Below, piece by piece: positions 20,153 to 32,230 of a stretch of DNA of 64,000 nt. Under the pieces are notes generated by a model. That model saw only the letters and a program-made list of their open reading frames with translations. It had not been told where the DNA came from and did not search any database. The first letter of the stretch is position 1. Each line of letters opens with the position of its first letter. This DNA is from Simmondsia chinensis (taxonomy: Eukaryota; Streptophyta; Magnoliopsida; Caryophyllales; Simmondsiaceae): positions 5,511,355 to 5,575,354 of the forward strand of contig JAGTTD010000005.1 of NCBI GenBank assembly GCA_018398585.1. Reading direction: 5' to 3'. The position numbers were made by a program, and so were the translations under genes.

Positions 20153-20850
20153 ATGAAGGCATGAAAGTATGAGATCATAAAAGCATAAGAGTAAGGACAC
20201 GGCACAAGGCAAGCATAACGAAAGTATAAAGAAACGAAAGGCAAATAATATGCAAATAAAACAGCTCTCAGTTATATTAAGTACCCTAAAAACTACAAAT
20301 AGAAAATATAAAACAATACAAACAAGACTTGAATTAACTGAATTAAACTAAGCATCATTATATTTAAAACTAATTCAATAAGACGCTATATTTGTTATTT
20401 AACTCGCAGGTCTTATTGAGTCAAGTTAAGCCTATCTAGTTATCAAGTCAAATTATTTGAGCAACTAATGGGATATTTACTTCATTAGTTCATAATATTT
20501 ATAAGTTTATTCAACTTAGTCTTCAGTTATTCTTTATTTAAAATAGTCAATAATATTTTTAAATTTTCAATCTAATCCTTTATTTCTTTTTTTTTTGTTT
20601 AAAATAGTCCATAATATTTTTAAATTTGTTCAAATTGGTCTCTCATTCTTTTTTTTTTTTCAAAATTAATCTTTTATCTTTTTTAACATTTAACTAATTT
20701 TAGTCACTAGATGAGAGGCCACTTTTATCACAAAATAAATATTAGAGGCTCTTTCCAACAAAAGAAAATATAGAAAACTAATTTAATCAAACTTACAAAC
20801 TAGTTTGAACAAAAGAAAAAAAAAAACACCAGACCTATTTGAACAAACAT
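20153..20850. other. AT-rich spacer
   Basis: AT-rich sequence with poly-A and poly-T runs. I see no gene or definable mobile element. Confidence 0.5.
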
Positions 20851-20857
20851 ATAAACA

Positions 20858-21800
20858 TTGGGAACCAACAAAGTAAATAACTCGACCTATTGGGAGATGG
20901 ATCTCATATCTCATATGCCTACGCTCGGCCATTCTACCTACATTTCTTCAATCAAATCCCCAACTACCAGTTTTGGCTTCTTAGTTTCCGCTGCCTTACC
21001 GTGGAACCACGTCGACCTAGATGACGCAGCGGGGACTCAAGGCCCTATATCTACTCTTGTTATCCAGGTTTGGGATGCCAGTAATGATAATAATTCTGAG
21101 TCTTCTAGACCCAAGTACCCGGCGGGTTTTGGACCGCCTCCAGTAGTAATGCCCCTTGTCGCCAAGTCAAGTGAGAAAGGGAAGCAGAGAAGGACAAGGG
21201 TAGCAGGCCATTAGACTTCTGGCTTTATGTCGTCGAAAAAGAGCCAAAGAACTCAAAAGCGTAAGATGAAACAGTAAGAAAGCGGGACTAGCAGTGATTC
21301 ATTAAAGTTATGTCTCCAGGGAGCAGTGTGAAGAAATTGACAAATCCTGTAGGAAACAAAAAATGGGAAAGTTGGTAAGGATGGGAGACAATGCCACGAA
21401 TGTTGGTAAGCTTTCTGATGCAAAGCGTAGGTCAGAGTTTGGAAAAGGCTTGGTTTGGCATATGATGGTGATGAATCGGATATGATTGAGTTTTTTACGA
21501 GGATGAAGTAAGGCTTTATTTTAACCAATCCCCCTGCCATTTTCTCCCCAACTCTGTCATGATTCGATGTCTTCCCTTATACAGAGCCTGTCTGACCCAA
21601 TGCGAATGTAGCCATGTAGTGCCTGTTTTTGTTCCTCTATGCTTGTTTGTTATTTTTGCTTTGATTTCATGTTTTCTTGGTTGTTCTTTTGTTTTGTGTT
21701 TTACTTTCCTGATTTATTCGAGTTTTTTTAGGCCTAGCTTGTTTGAGTCGCTTGTTTTGTATCACGACTGTATCGCTAAATATTAAAAAAAAGAAAAAAA
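20858..21800 (+). mobile_element. LINE remnant: ORF1-like end joined to 3' region
   Basis: A 118-codon ORF (20858-21214; PTTSFGFLVSAALPWNHVDL, KYPAGFGPPPVV, basic C-terminus) is followed by a frame-disrupted segment resembling the one in 59690-60480 (ATGTCTCC-GGAGCAGTG, GGTGATGAATCGGATATGAT). A long T-rich stretch then ends in an A-rich tail at about 21784-21803. No reverse transcriptase lies between. I read it as an internally deleted L1-type LINE; the protein family is inferred, not certain. Confidence 0.5.
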
Positions 21801-21819
21801 AAACTATTAGCTATTAGTC

Positions 21820-21985
21820 TAGTAGAGCGGAATCGGGCATAAATTCTCCTCAAAAGGGACCACTTTTGTGCCTTATAGGGATGGAACCCAAGTCATGCTG
21901 TTAACAGTTGGGAAACTCCGTCACTAGTCTATGTCCCTAAGGGACATTGGGCATATACCATTAAGCTACATTAGTTATTGAGCCG
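21820..21985 (-). mobile_element. tRNA-derived SINE (minus)
   Basis: On the minus strand, TGTAGCTTAATGGTATATGC fits an A-box region and GACTTGGGTTCCATCCC a B-box region, with a palindrome TGTCCCTTAGGGACAT between. It lies just after the LINE remnant. Ends are approximate. Confidence 0.55.
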
Positions 21986-22341
21986 ATCCATTTGAGCTAC
22001 TCCTGTTACATCAAATATTCGACATTTAATGAGATATTTAAATTACTACTATTAGTCATTTTTAAACAACAAAAATAAAAATATAGAAAATAGAATGCCT
22101 AATAAAGAGAGAAAATGACATTTTCTAGAAAATAAAACAATATTACTTGCACCTTAAGTCCACGTATATTTTCCATAATATGTAAATTAAATTAATATAA
22201 TTTTAATCATGTCAATTTAATCTTTCAATGATTTAATTATAGCAAATTCGTCTTTATTTTTCAAATCTTGACAAAATTTAAACTATAAAATAATTAGATT
22301 AATATAATTATAAACATGAACCAAATTACTCCAGCAGATAA

Positions 22342-22493
22342 TTGGTGGTTTATTTGCAAGCATTCAATTACTTCGGGTTGGGGGTCCTCGGAAACAGCCT
22401 CCTTTCCACCCGGAAGGGGTAAGGCTGCGTACACCACCCTCCCTAGACCCTGCTTTCTGCGGGAGTCGCAAGGCACTAGGACTGTTGTTGTTG
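22342..22493 (+). mobile_element. Angio-tailed SINE, TTGGTGG head subfamily
   Basis: A 152-bp SINE starting TTGGTGGTTTATTTGCAAGC and running into the Angio-type body (GGTTGGGGGTCCTCGGAAAC, GGCTGCGTACACCACC, TAGACCCTGC) with a TTG tail. Flanking 15-mers at 22327-22341 and 22494-22508 match at 14 of 15. The head matches the SINE at 5880-6058, defining a subfamily whose head is not 5S rRNA. Confidence 0.88.
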
Positions 22494-22508
22494 TACTCCA
22501 TCAGATAA

Positions 22509-22890
22509 AATATATCGTAATAAAATACAATACGGGAATGAATTTATGTATTAAGTTAAAAGTTTGTTGACTTATAAAAAACATTATATATGATTACATT
22601 TATATCTATAACGACTTTCAGAATACTGATATAGTGGATGATATATAATTCTGTCAATGTAAGCACTTTTTTTTGATAGTGCTACTCATAATAGTGGTAG
22701 AAATACATATATCATATATTATAAGTCAATAATTTGGAAATTAATGTTACAAATTTAGAAAAATATAATTTATGAATACTTAATTTAGGTATAAGCATAC
22801 TTGTTTTCAACTAGTGATTTGACTTTCATTGGGAAAAAATACGAACACACATGATAAAACATATATTATACGGCTAACATAAGAAACACA
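22509..22890. other. AT-rich spacer
   Basis: AT-rich sequence. I see no gene or definable element. Confidence 0.5.
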
Positions 22891-22912
22891 CATCTTACTA
22901 TATTATTGATAA

Positions 22913-23154
22913 AGCAAGCAAAAAAAGCAACCCCAAGGGCTCCCGCCTAAACAGGGTCGTGGGGGGAGGACGAATGTACACAACCTTCCCCCTTTAGGGT
23001 ATTACCCTTGAAGAGAAGCTGTTTTCAAGTGCTTCCAATCTGAAGGTGAGGACTTCCCAGGAGATTACCTATCCTAGTACTGCTCTCGCCTAAGCATGCT
23101 TAATTTCGGAGTTCTAATGGGATGCGATGACGGCGTGTTGGTACCCTCTTTGGT
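22913..23154 (-). mobile_element. Full-length 5S/Angio composite SINE (minus)
   Basis: A 242-bp unit. On the minus strand it starts ACCAAAGAGGGTACCAACAC, continues through a 5S-like head (ATCCCATTAGAACTCCGAAA, GCGAGAGCAGTACTAGGAT, CTCCTGGGAAGTCCTC), then the Angio-type body (GGGTAATACCCTAAAGGGGG, GACCCTGTTTAGGCGGGAGC) and a T-rich end. Flanking 21-mers at 22892-22912 and 23155-23175 match at 20 of 21. The 5S A-box, intermediate element and C-box regions are recognisable. Confidence 0.93.
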
Positions 23155-23399
23155 ATCTTACTATGTTATTGATAATGATACATAATTTTTTTTTTAAAAT
23201 GTAAATAAAATAACTGATGATATAAAGGCCAGTGGATTAACGGTAGCACTATCATTTAAGCCCAGAAGCCAGGCCCGGACCGGACTAGCCCAGCCCAGTC
23301 CCTTCAAATCTATCTATTATATTATTACAAAACTCACACTCCCCACAAACCCCCCTAAAATTCTCCATTTTAAGAGTCCTACCATTCTATGCCATTTCA

Positions 23400-23720
23400 T
23401 CATAACGTGACTTTTCCAAACCAAAAAAAAGAATAATAATAATAAAGCACCCATTAAGAAAAAGACATATGTCTTAATGAAAGAACACATCTTTTAATAA
23501 ATAGACATGTCTTTGATATGTTACTCAGTAAAGAGACATGTCTTTTAGTGAAAAGACATATCTATTAAAGAAGAGACATATCTATTAATGATAAGACATA
23601 TATATTAACAAAAAAACTCGACCATTAATGTTTTAATGGAAGTCACCCCTTTTCTCTATAAATAAGATCTTGGTTCTTTGTCTACCATAACATATAAACC
23701 TATAAACATGAAAGAAAATT
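23400..23720 (+). repeat. LTR-like promoter region with palindromic tandem motif
   Basis: About 23463-23610 holds a series of degenerate repeats, roughly 20-30 bp apart, built on AAGACATATGTCTT or GAGACATGTCTTTTA (self-complementary GACATATGTC core), followed by CTCTATAAATAAG at about 23655 as a TATA-like box. Repeated elements upstream of a TATA box are typical of retrotransposon U3 regions. I found no LTR ends or coding region, so this is inference. Confidence 0.4.
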
Positions 23721-24449
23721 AAAAAGTAGTTAAGATGGAGAAATCAGATTTCTTCGACGTTCATACGCAACAGTCAATCGAGGATTGCTATTAATTAAGA
23801 TGTTCTTAATCTTAATGTGTGAATATTATAAAGTTCAAAATCTATCAGAATTTTTATTATATGCACTAATTTTTATGCATAATACAATTATAATATGATA
23901 ATATAAAAAATTAAAAAAATACAAATACCTCCATACATTGCACCGGATAAAACCGTAATTAATGATGGAAAAACTAAGACCTGTTTATAAGTTGTGAAAA
24001 TTATTATTAATTTGAAAATTAATTTTTTGAAAATCACTAGCTTTAAAATAATTTATTTGGATGATTAGTGCAGGTATTTTGTCTTAAACAATCTTCATTT
24101 TTGCCTCTAATTATATTATTTAAAGGAGAAGTACTCTGTTCTACTTCTTTCTAAAAACTTACCCCTTATTATTCTCTTTACTTCAATTTTCTTACCTTCT
24201 AATATGGGGTAAAGAGGAGGGCAAATATTTATAAAGATTTTATTTTTGTCCTTATTTTAATTATAATTCTCTTTATGCTTACTCTTTTACCTATAATCAT
24301 GTTGCACATCCAAAATTTAGGCATCTAATTGATAAGAATTGTAAACTCTAAGGTACTGTGGAAATAAAAAAATTTAAATATTAGAATATATCGATGTGTA
24401 TATATATATAATTGGTTCTTGTATATATCAACTATTTTTATAAGTCAGT

Positions 24450-24985
24450 AAGCAGAACAGTAAACAATCAAACATGGCAACGGAATTGATAGAGCGAGGA
24501 AAGATCTTACAAAATATTAACCGCGCCGTGGAGCAAGCTACTGTCCTAAAAGACGATTTTGCCACTGCCTAGGGTGCAAACAGAGTTTCTGGCAGTCATT
24601 CTCCAGGATTAACGCTTTTCGACCTTTAACGTGCACTTGTTAGAAGCCGGGTGGGATGCCGAGAGAACTTTGCCCAGACTTAGAGAGGAAGTATGAAGCG
24701 GAGTGAAGAGAGAGGTTAGAGGAAGAGAAGAGAAAGCCTTTCTATTTTTTGGATAGAAAAAATGGCTGATTAAATTGTAGTATTTATAGCCCTAATTGTA
24801 ACTGTTGGGAGTAGCCTTGAACTCCCAACGGTTAGCTTTGAAGGGGTGCATCTCGTGGGAACAAGAAGCGGTAATGGAGGTCTTGCTTGGGAGAGACAAG
24901 ACGCATATTTACGAGGCGCATTGGTAGCCGATGAGAGAAAAGAAAATATTTCCGATAAAATAAAAAATACCCGTTATAACACCCA
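24450..24985 (-). mobile_element. LTR-like remnant (minus)
   Basis: On the minus strand there is a TATA-like GGGCTATAAATACTAC, preceded by an inverted pair CCGTTGGGAG/CTCCCAACAG and followed by a pyrimidine-rich leader (TTTCTCTTCTCTTCC) and GC-richer sequence. This resembles the U3-R-U5 layout of an LTR. No TG/CA ends, partner LTR or internal genes are seen. Confidence 0.35.
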
Positions 24986-25937
24986 CACCCTCGCCCGAGC
25001 ACAGCGCTGCAAGCAGGCGGGCGGTGCGCGCGTGTGGTTCCCATCATTCTCTCACCCATTGCTTAGTTCAAGTACTCCTTATTACAAAGTCATATATATA
25101 GACTACCCCATCCTTCACTAAATTTTCCATGTGGGATATAAGTTTCAATTACTCATTGTGGTTAGGCTTTGTTACATTTTCAACAACTATGACATAATAA
25201 TACTTAGAAAACTAAGATAAAAATTAAGTAATATTGTGTCAATAACTATTCTGCCCCACCCGTAGCCACTCGTGGATGTATCGTGCCCTAGAAGCTGAGG
25301 CTTTCCTATACACGTGTTCCCCATTCGTGATGCTTGGCTTGGACGCATGACGTTCTCTCGTGTGCCCATATTGTGTTTTTGTGAAATCTAGACCATTGAT
25401 GCAATGATGTTGAATGGTAGAGATTATGCCACGCAAGGCATGACGGGTATTGAGGAGGTTTGGAATTTAAGGGTTGACGTTTTAGGGTTTCTTACAATTA
25501 ACTTCATCTTTCCTTGTGGTTTTCTCCTAACACACTCTCTCGCCTTTTCAAGCAGCTGTCCTCGAAAAGACGTTTTGCCTTTCTCCATCCTTCTTTGAGC
25601 TTTGACCATAGAGGCATTGTAAGATTCTTGTGTATGTATATATGCTGTATTTTTAGGGTTTGAACCACGTAAAAATATGATGTTCTTGTTTTTCTTTTTC
25701 GATATTTACATTGTATTCTTTAATTTGCACTTATATTTTTTCATAACATTGTTTGTTAGTTCCTTATCTCATTATTTTCTTGAGCCATTTTGAATCAATA
25801 CACACACACATACACATACATATATGTGTGCGCGCATGCGCGTGTGATAAGTTTTCAAATCTCATTACCCAAAAAAAAAAAAAATCTCGTTATATTAAGT
25901 GAAGAATATTTATTTGCATAACTTCATAGCAATTACT
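24986..25937. other. Spacer of unclear content
   Basis: Mixed composition with a GC-rich patch (about 24990-25045) and a CA/TG/CG simple repeat (25801-25845). Short ORFs have no recognisable family. I see no gene. Confidence 0.45.
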
Positions 25938-25942
25938 ATAGA

Positions 25943-26394
25943 TGATACAAACCCGACTTCCCAGATACCACCAAACCCTCAGACCTAGCTACAACCAAGG
26001 TAGCTCAATGCATGATGCCATCTGCCTCTCGCATCCGCCTTATCGCCAACAGCTGCTTGCACCCGTTAACACATGAGCATATCCAGCTTTCCTTATACCA
26101 CGTTAGCTTAGATATTTTACTATATATTTTTGCTTCATCTTCTATAAATAAAGGGGTTAGTTATTTTACGGTTCATGCTTATTGTGTGTGAACTTTCTCT
26201 CTGTCCCCCTTAAAAGCTCTCTTCTATGTCTTCTCCCCCTTCTTCCATGTAAATCCTCCATTAAAGAGTTTATACTTACACTTTACATAAATATATACAG
26301 AGGGGCAGTCAATTACAGCCCCATAGCCTTAACTTGTGCATTTATTGAGTGTTGATTGAGCTTGATTCCATTGTTTTGAGCTAGATCGGTATCA
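25943..26394 (+). repeat. 5' LTR of the Ty3/gypsy element
   Basis: A 452-bp LTR, TGATAC...GTATCA. It contains a TATA-like CTATAAATAAAGG at about 26143, a pyrimidine-rich leader and TCCATGTAAATCC. It is clearly homologous to the 3' LTR at 31056-31509 and to the solo LTR at 48900-49385. Confidence 0.93.
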
Positions 26395-26559
26395 ATTGGT
26401 ATCATAGCAGCTCAATCCTCGGCACCGATTATCGTTTTCTTTGAGCAGCTCATCAGCATTGATTGTAGAACAGATCATCTTCATCGACTGATTTTCTCAA
26501 GTTTAGCTCAACCATCTTCGATCCATTCCGGTACAGATTGCTACCATGGTAGAGGGAAC

Positions 26560-29500
26560 TCGTCTTAGGCAGCAATGAGGGAAATGGAGGAAGCTAACGA
26601 GCGCCGCTTTGTATCCATCGAGCACACCATGGAACGGATTACTGAAGTTGCGGATGCCTTGTCAATTCAGTGCACGGGACTTGTCCACCATGGAACGGAG
26701 GAAGCTAACGAGAGCCACTTTGTATCCATCGAGCACACCATGGAACGTATTAGTGAAGTTGTGGATGCCTTGCCAATTTAGTACACTACTCGTCCATCTA
26801 ATCACCCATACACCACCTCCTCTAATGCCAACTCTTGAATCGGCACCACCACCACCACCATGTGATGAGGCCCTGCCTTCCAGGCGCCAGCATTTGCTCG
26901 AGGTAACTACCAAGCTCCCACCCAATTTACTAAAATTAATTTTTCGAGATTTAGTGGTAAGGGTGTCGATAGTTGGTTATAAAGATGTGAGAGATACTTT
27001 GTGCTTGATGGAACCCCGAATGAGTTAAAAGTGATATTAGCTAGTGTATCAATGGAGGATGATGCACAGGAATGGCACAATTCGTTTGAAAAATCGTGGT
27101 CTCGAGGTGTTTATATTCCATGGGAGGTTTATGCCCCTCAAATTCGATCTCGAATCGGGAAAACCGCCAATGATCCATTGATTGAGTTAATGCGACTTCG
27201 GCAAGTAGGTGATGTTGATGACTTTTTGAGTAGATTTGAAGCACTAGTGAATCAATGTGGGTTGATTGAGGAGCAAATGATTCACATTCTTCTGGGTGGA
27301 TTGCGCGAAGAGATTTCGGGTCATATGCTTATGTTTAAACCTCAATCTATACGTGATGTGGTTACACTTGCTACGCAGCAAGAACGTAACCGTGCTCATA
27401 TGGACCGTATAACCGGTAAGAACCCAATGAAAACAACACCATTACTTCCATCACCGGGTCCACCTTGTGTGACACCTGCCCTCCCACACCTTAGACTGCC
27501 CGCCCATTTATTACCCGCACTAGGGAACACGCCTAGACCCCCTCCTTGAGGTCAATTAAGCTTGGCACCGGCCAAATTGGACGACCTTCGTGCTCGCAAC
27601 TTATGTTTTTATTGCCGGGAACGCTTCACCCCGTGTCATCAATGCGCCATGCACAATCGCGCTCGTGTGTTCTGGCTTGAGGCGGATGATGAAGATTAGG
27701 ATACCGCCAATACTCTCCTGCCAGATCTTGATCCAAATCCGATTACTGATCCACACATCTCAATCCATGCTTTGGAAGGGGTCCCACATTGTCAGACAAT
27801 GCGTGTTCAAGGTCACCATTTGAGTATTCTCATTGATAGCGGCATCACTCATAACTTTCTGGATGCCAACTTCGCAAGACTTATTGATTGTCCCATCGAT
27901 GCCGCCAATCGGCCCTCAGTCACTATCACGGACAGCAAACCGATAGTTTGTATGGGCATCTGCCATAACTTTAGTTGGTACCTTCAAGACGCCGCCTTCC
28001 AGTCCGATATGTTACTCATTCAGTTATCAAGCTGTGATATGGTACTCGGCATCCAGCGGCTCCGTACTTTGGGGATGTCCTTTGGAACTTTTAAGATCTC
28101 TACATGTCTTTCGGCCTTCAAGGTCGTCATTACACTCTTCAGGGGATCCACCCACATCCGTTGAAGGCCATCACCGAGAACATGCTCTCATCGCTTCTCA
28201 CGTCGTTCACTTCCTTTTTTCCATCTCAGTTATGGCACCGTCCAGCTCGCCACTTTGTTTCTCGGCAACAACGACTCCGCCAATGGAGGACACCCCGCCT
28301 GATCTGCAGGACTTACATAACGAGTATGCGGATGTTTTCCGCCTCTTCTGGACTCCCTCCCTCATGCCAGTTCTTCGATCACCGCATTTCGCTTAAGGAA
28401 GATAGTAACCCTGTCAATATTTCGCTGTCCTGGTATCCCCTTTTCAAAAAGACATCAACGACTCTCTGATCAAGGAAATGTTACTCGCCGAGATCATCCA
28501 GAATAGCAATTACACTTTCGCTTCACCGGTGGTCCTTGTCAAGAGGAAAGAAGGTTCTTGACGCCTATGTGCGGATTACAGAACCCTTAACAAAATGACT
28601 ATTAAGAATAAATTTCTGATACTAATCAATGAGGAACTCTTAGATGAGCTTGGCGGAGCTGCTTTCTTCTCCAAGATAGATCTTAAGTTGGGTTATTGGC
28701 AAATCCGAATGTCCGCTGATGATATTCCGAAGATCGCTTTCCGCATCCACTCTTATCCTTATGAGTTTATCGTGATGCCATTTGGATTGTCAAACACTCA
28801 GTCAACTTTTTAGAGTTTGATGAATGACTTATTTCGTCCTTTCAATTCGTCCTCGTCTTCTTCGATGATATCCTTATCTACCCACAACATTGCCCGCTCA
28901 CTTGCACCACATCCGTAAGGTCCTTGGCGTTCTGCACAATAATCATCTTACCGCTAATCGTGCCAAGTGCACGTTTAGCGCACACTGCTTTTGAATACTT
29001 AGGCCATTTCATCTCGAAGGATGGGGTCATTGCCGATCCAAAGAAACTTGAAGCTATCGCCAATTGGCCTTGTCCCCAATCTTTGAAACAACTCTGTGGT
29101 TTCTTGGGTCTTTCGGGCTACTACCGCCGCTTTATCACTCAATATGGCGTCATTGCTAGGCCCTTGACTGACCTCCTAAAGAAGGGCAACTTCTTCTGGA
29201 CTCCACAGGCTGAACTAGCCCTTGATCGCTTGAAGCACACACTGACGTCCACACTTGTTCTCGCTCTTCCAGACTTCTCACAGCCTTTCATCATTGAGAT
29301 GGATGCGTCTGGCCTTCGTGCAAGGCGGCAAGCCCTTAGCTTATATCAGTCGTACTCTCGCACTCCGCCATCAGGGTCTCTCGATATATGAGCGAGAATT
29401 GCTTGCTGTTGTCTTCACTTTCGAGAAGTGGGGGCAATATGTTACAGGTCATCACTTCATTATTCAGACTGATCAACAAAGCCTTAAGTTTCTTCTCGAG

Positions 29501-31040
29501 TAGTGGTTGTCCATTTCCCTGCAACATTTGTGGCTTTCCCGCCTAATTGGCTTCGACTATGATATTGTGTACAAGAAAGGCTCCGAAAACTGGGCCGCCG
29601 ATGTCCTCTCCCAACTTTCCGGTTCCGGAGATCTCCACATACCCTTATCATCCATCTCTTCTGACTTTTTCGACCGCTTAAAGGCGTCATGGTCTGCTGA
29701 CCCTGTTTTGTAGTGTATCGTCGCTAATAAGTTGGATGAACCACTATCCCATCCGAGCTACTCTTGGCGCCAGGGTCAACTACGCTACAACGGTCGACTC
29801 GTTGTTGGTTATGACACTAACCTATGCCAAGCTATCTTATTATGGCTTCATGACTCAGCCCAAGGTGGCCATTCGGGTGTAGACGCAACTTACCGTCACA
29901 TCCACCCATTGTTCGATCGAAAGGGCCTCCGCCATGATATCCAAGCTTACATCTGCCAATGTTCCATTTGCCAATGCAACAAGTACAACACTTTCACTCC
30001 AACTGGTCTTCTCCAGCCACTCCCGATCCCTACTTGGGTACGGAACAGTATTTCCTTGGACTTTATAGAAGGTCTATCCCCATTGGAGGACCGGTCAGTT
30101 ATTCTTGTCATTGTGGACCATCTGACTAAGTGCACCCACTTCCTGTCTCTTGCTCAGCCCTATACCACGATTGGCATCGCCAACCTCTTCTTGGATCATA
30201 TCTATCGTCATTACGATCTTCCCGAGACTATCATCAGTGATTGTGATCCTATCTTCACCAACCTCTTCTGGTGCGAACTTTTTTCTCGGCTAGGCACTCA
30301 CTTCAATCTTTCATCATCTTACCACCCGCAGTCTGATGGCCAGACCGAAGTATTCAACCGCTGTTTGGAAACATACTTATGCTGCATGATCAGTGAGTAG
30401 GCCCGACTTTGGACTCATTGGTTACCCTTGGCGGAATGGTGGTACAATACTACATTCCAATCCTCAGCGCAATCCACGCCTCATGAGCTGCTTTATGGCC
30501 AACCTCCACCAATTCACCTTCCTTACTTGCCAGGCAAATCACCCATTGGCGGCGTTGATTGCACTCTGTCTGGCTAAGAAGAAACTATAGCTAGCCTTTG
30601 TCATCACTTGTTTCGTGCTTAGAATCACATGAAACAACAAGTTGACCACCATCACGTTGATCGTGAATTTCAATTTGGCAACTATGTCTGGCTCAAGCTC
30701 CAATCCTACCGGTAGCATAGCGTTGAAACTCGGCTTTTCCACAAACTTGCCCCCAAGTTTTACGGGCCTTTCCAGATACTTGATCGGGTTGGAGCCGTTG
30801 CTTACCACCTAGACTTACCAACACACACCGCCATCCATCACACGGTGCATCTTTCGCTCTTAAAGCGCTGTTTCTATGTTCCCGCTTCCAGCATTCCCTT
30901 ACCAAATGTTTGGCCCCCAGTTGCAGCCTCTCCCCAGCCACTTGCCATCTTGGACCACTACATTGTCAAACGTCGACGCATTGCCACCACCCAGGTCTTA
31001 GTTCAGTGGGTGGGCCAATCCCTCGAGGATGAGGATCTTC
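26560..31040 (+). pseudogene. Degenerate Ty3/gypsy gag-pol
   Basis: Gag core at about 27001-27549 (DDAQEWHNSFEKSW, QIRSRIGK, VDDFLSRFEALVNQCGL), then a zinc-knuckle relic CFYCRERFTPCHQC (27603-27644). Protease about 27770-28160 with ILIDSGITHNFLD, where the usual DSGATH has I for A. Reverse transcriptase about 28380-29000 (FFSKIDLKLGYWQIRM, MPFGLSN, catalytic FFDDILIY). RNase H about 29280-29600 (IYERELLAVVFTFEKW). Integrase about 29870-30540 (SDCDPIFTNLFW, YHPQSDGQTEVFNR). The C-terminus (VLVQWVGQSLEDEDLL) is chromodomain-like. At least ten stops or frame breaks interrupt it. Confidence 0.9.
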
Positions 31041-31055
31041 TCAAGGGGACGACAT

Positions 31056-31509
31056 TGACACAAACCCGAGTTCCCAGATACCGCCAAACCCTCAGACCCA
31101 CCTACCGCGAAGACAGCTAAATGCATGACACCATCTGCCTCTCGCATCCGCCTTACCGCCAATAACTGCTTGCATCCATTAACACATCAGCATATCCAGC
31201 TTTCCTTATGCCACGTCAGCTTAGATATTTTATTGGATATTTTTGCTTCATCTTTTATAAATTGAGGGGGGTAGTTATTTTAGGGTTCATACTTATTGTG
31301 TGTGTGAACTTTCTCTCTCTCCCTCAAAAGCTCTCTTTTATGTCTTCTTCCCCTTTTTCCATGTAAATCCTCCATTAAGGAGTTTATACTTATACTCTAT
31401 ATTAAATATATACAAAGGGGTAGCCAATTACTGCCCCGTGGCCCTAAATTCTGTATTGATTGAGTGTTGATTAAGTTTGATTCCAATGTTTTGAGCTAGA
31501 TTGGTATCA
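31056..31509 (+). repeat. 3' LTR of the Ty3/gypsy element
   Basis: A 454-bp LTR, TGACAC...GTATCA, followed directly by the ATAGA target duplication. A purine-containing stretch (TCAAGGGGACGACAT) just before it is the probable polypurine tract. The pol frame runs into this LTR. Confidence 0.93.
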
Positions 31510-31514
31510 ATAGA

Positions 31515-32002
31515 TGTGGGGAGTATTTTTCTCAATTGATGCAAAATTGACTTCCCTCGGCGGAAGGGAAAACTTTTTCTTCAATTGAGGCAAAAATATT
31601 TTTTTGCAGTAATGTCTCATAATAGGTCCCACTTCAACTTGGCTAAGCACGAATCGCATATATATTTATTTCAAGCTTAAAAATAAAGAAAAAAATTTAG
31701 CAAAAATAATTTTTGGTTGAAAAAAATTACTTTTCAATTTTTTTTTCTTTTTTGAGAAGTTATTACTTTGATATCCTTATATTTGACTATTTTATGATCT
31801 AAGTACCATAATATTTTAAAATATATAATGAAATAACTTAAAGTTTGAAAATTTTATTACTTAGACTCAAATTTTAAATTTTTAATCAATCAAGTACCAT
31901 TATTCCAAAATTGCCTAGATTTTCATTGATTAATGCTTAAATAAAACATGCTTCCAATAATATATAAGTATATACATTATAATTTAATATTTTTTATCAA
32001 AA

Positions 32003-32037
<35 letters not shown>

Positions 32038-32230
32038 GTTTACATTCAAATCTACTTAATTTTTTACTCTAATTTGTTGAATTTGTTTGAAATATTGGCA
32101 TAACATATATATATATAGATATTTTTTGTTCAAAATTAGATTCATATAAAAATTTATTAAAGTTTAACTTAGGATACTGTGATAATAAAATATTTATATA
32201 TATATAAAAATATTAAAGTACTAACTAAAT
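31515..32230. other. AT-rich spacer upstream of the ankyrin gene
   Basis: AT-rich, with a TA microsatellite at about 32008-32036. I see no ORF or RNA gene. Its distal end should include the promoter of the ankyrin-repeat gene; I could not single out a TATA box. Confidence 0.5.

Larger units (their letters stand above)
25943..31509 (+). mobile_element. Ty3/gypsy LTR retrotransposon, degenerate, both LTRs present
   Basis: A 5567-bp element bounded by two LTRs with matching TGATAC/TGACAC starts and GGTATCA ends, and a perfect 5-bp target duplication ATAGA (25938-25942 and 31510-31514). A primer-binding-like sequence TGGTATCATAGCAGC follows the 5' LTR at 26397. Gag, protease, reverse transcriptase, RNase H, integrase and a chromodomain-like C-terminus lie in the canonical Ty3 order. 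The many stops and frame breaks, and visible differences between the LTRs, show an old, inactive copy. Confidence 0.95.

Noticed and set aside
23463..23610. CRISPR-like array
   Set aside because: Repeats are degenerate, self-complementary and irregular without unique spacers of constant length, and this is a plant nuclear genome.
24477..24570. Short reading frame starting ATGGCAACGGAATTG
   Set aside because: It stops after about 30 codons, has no recognisable motif, and the region reads better as an LTR-like remnant on the minus strand.
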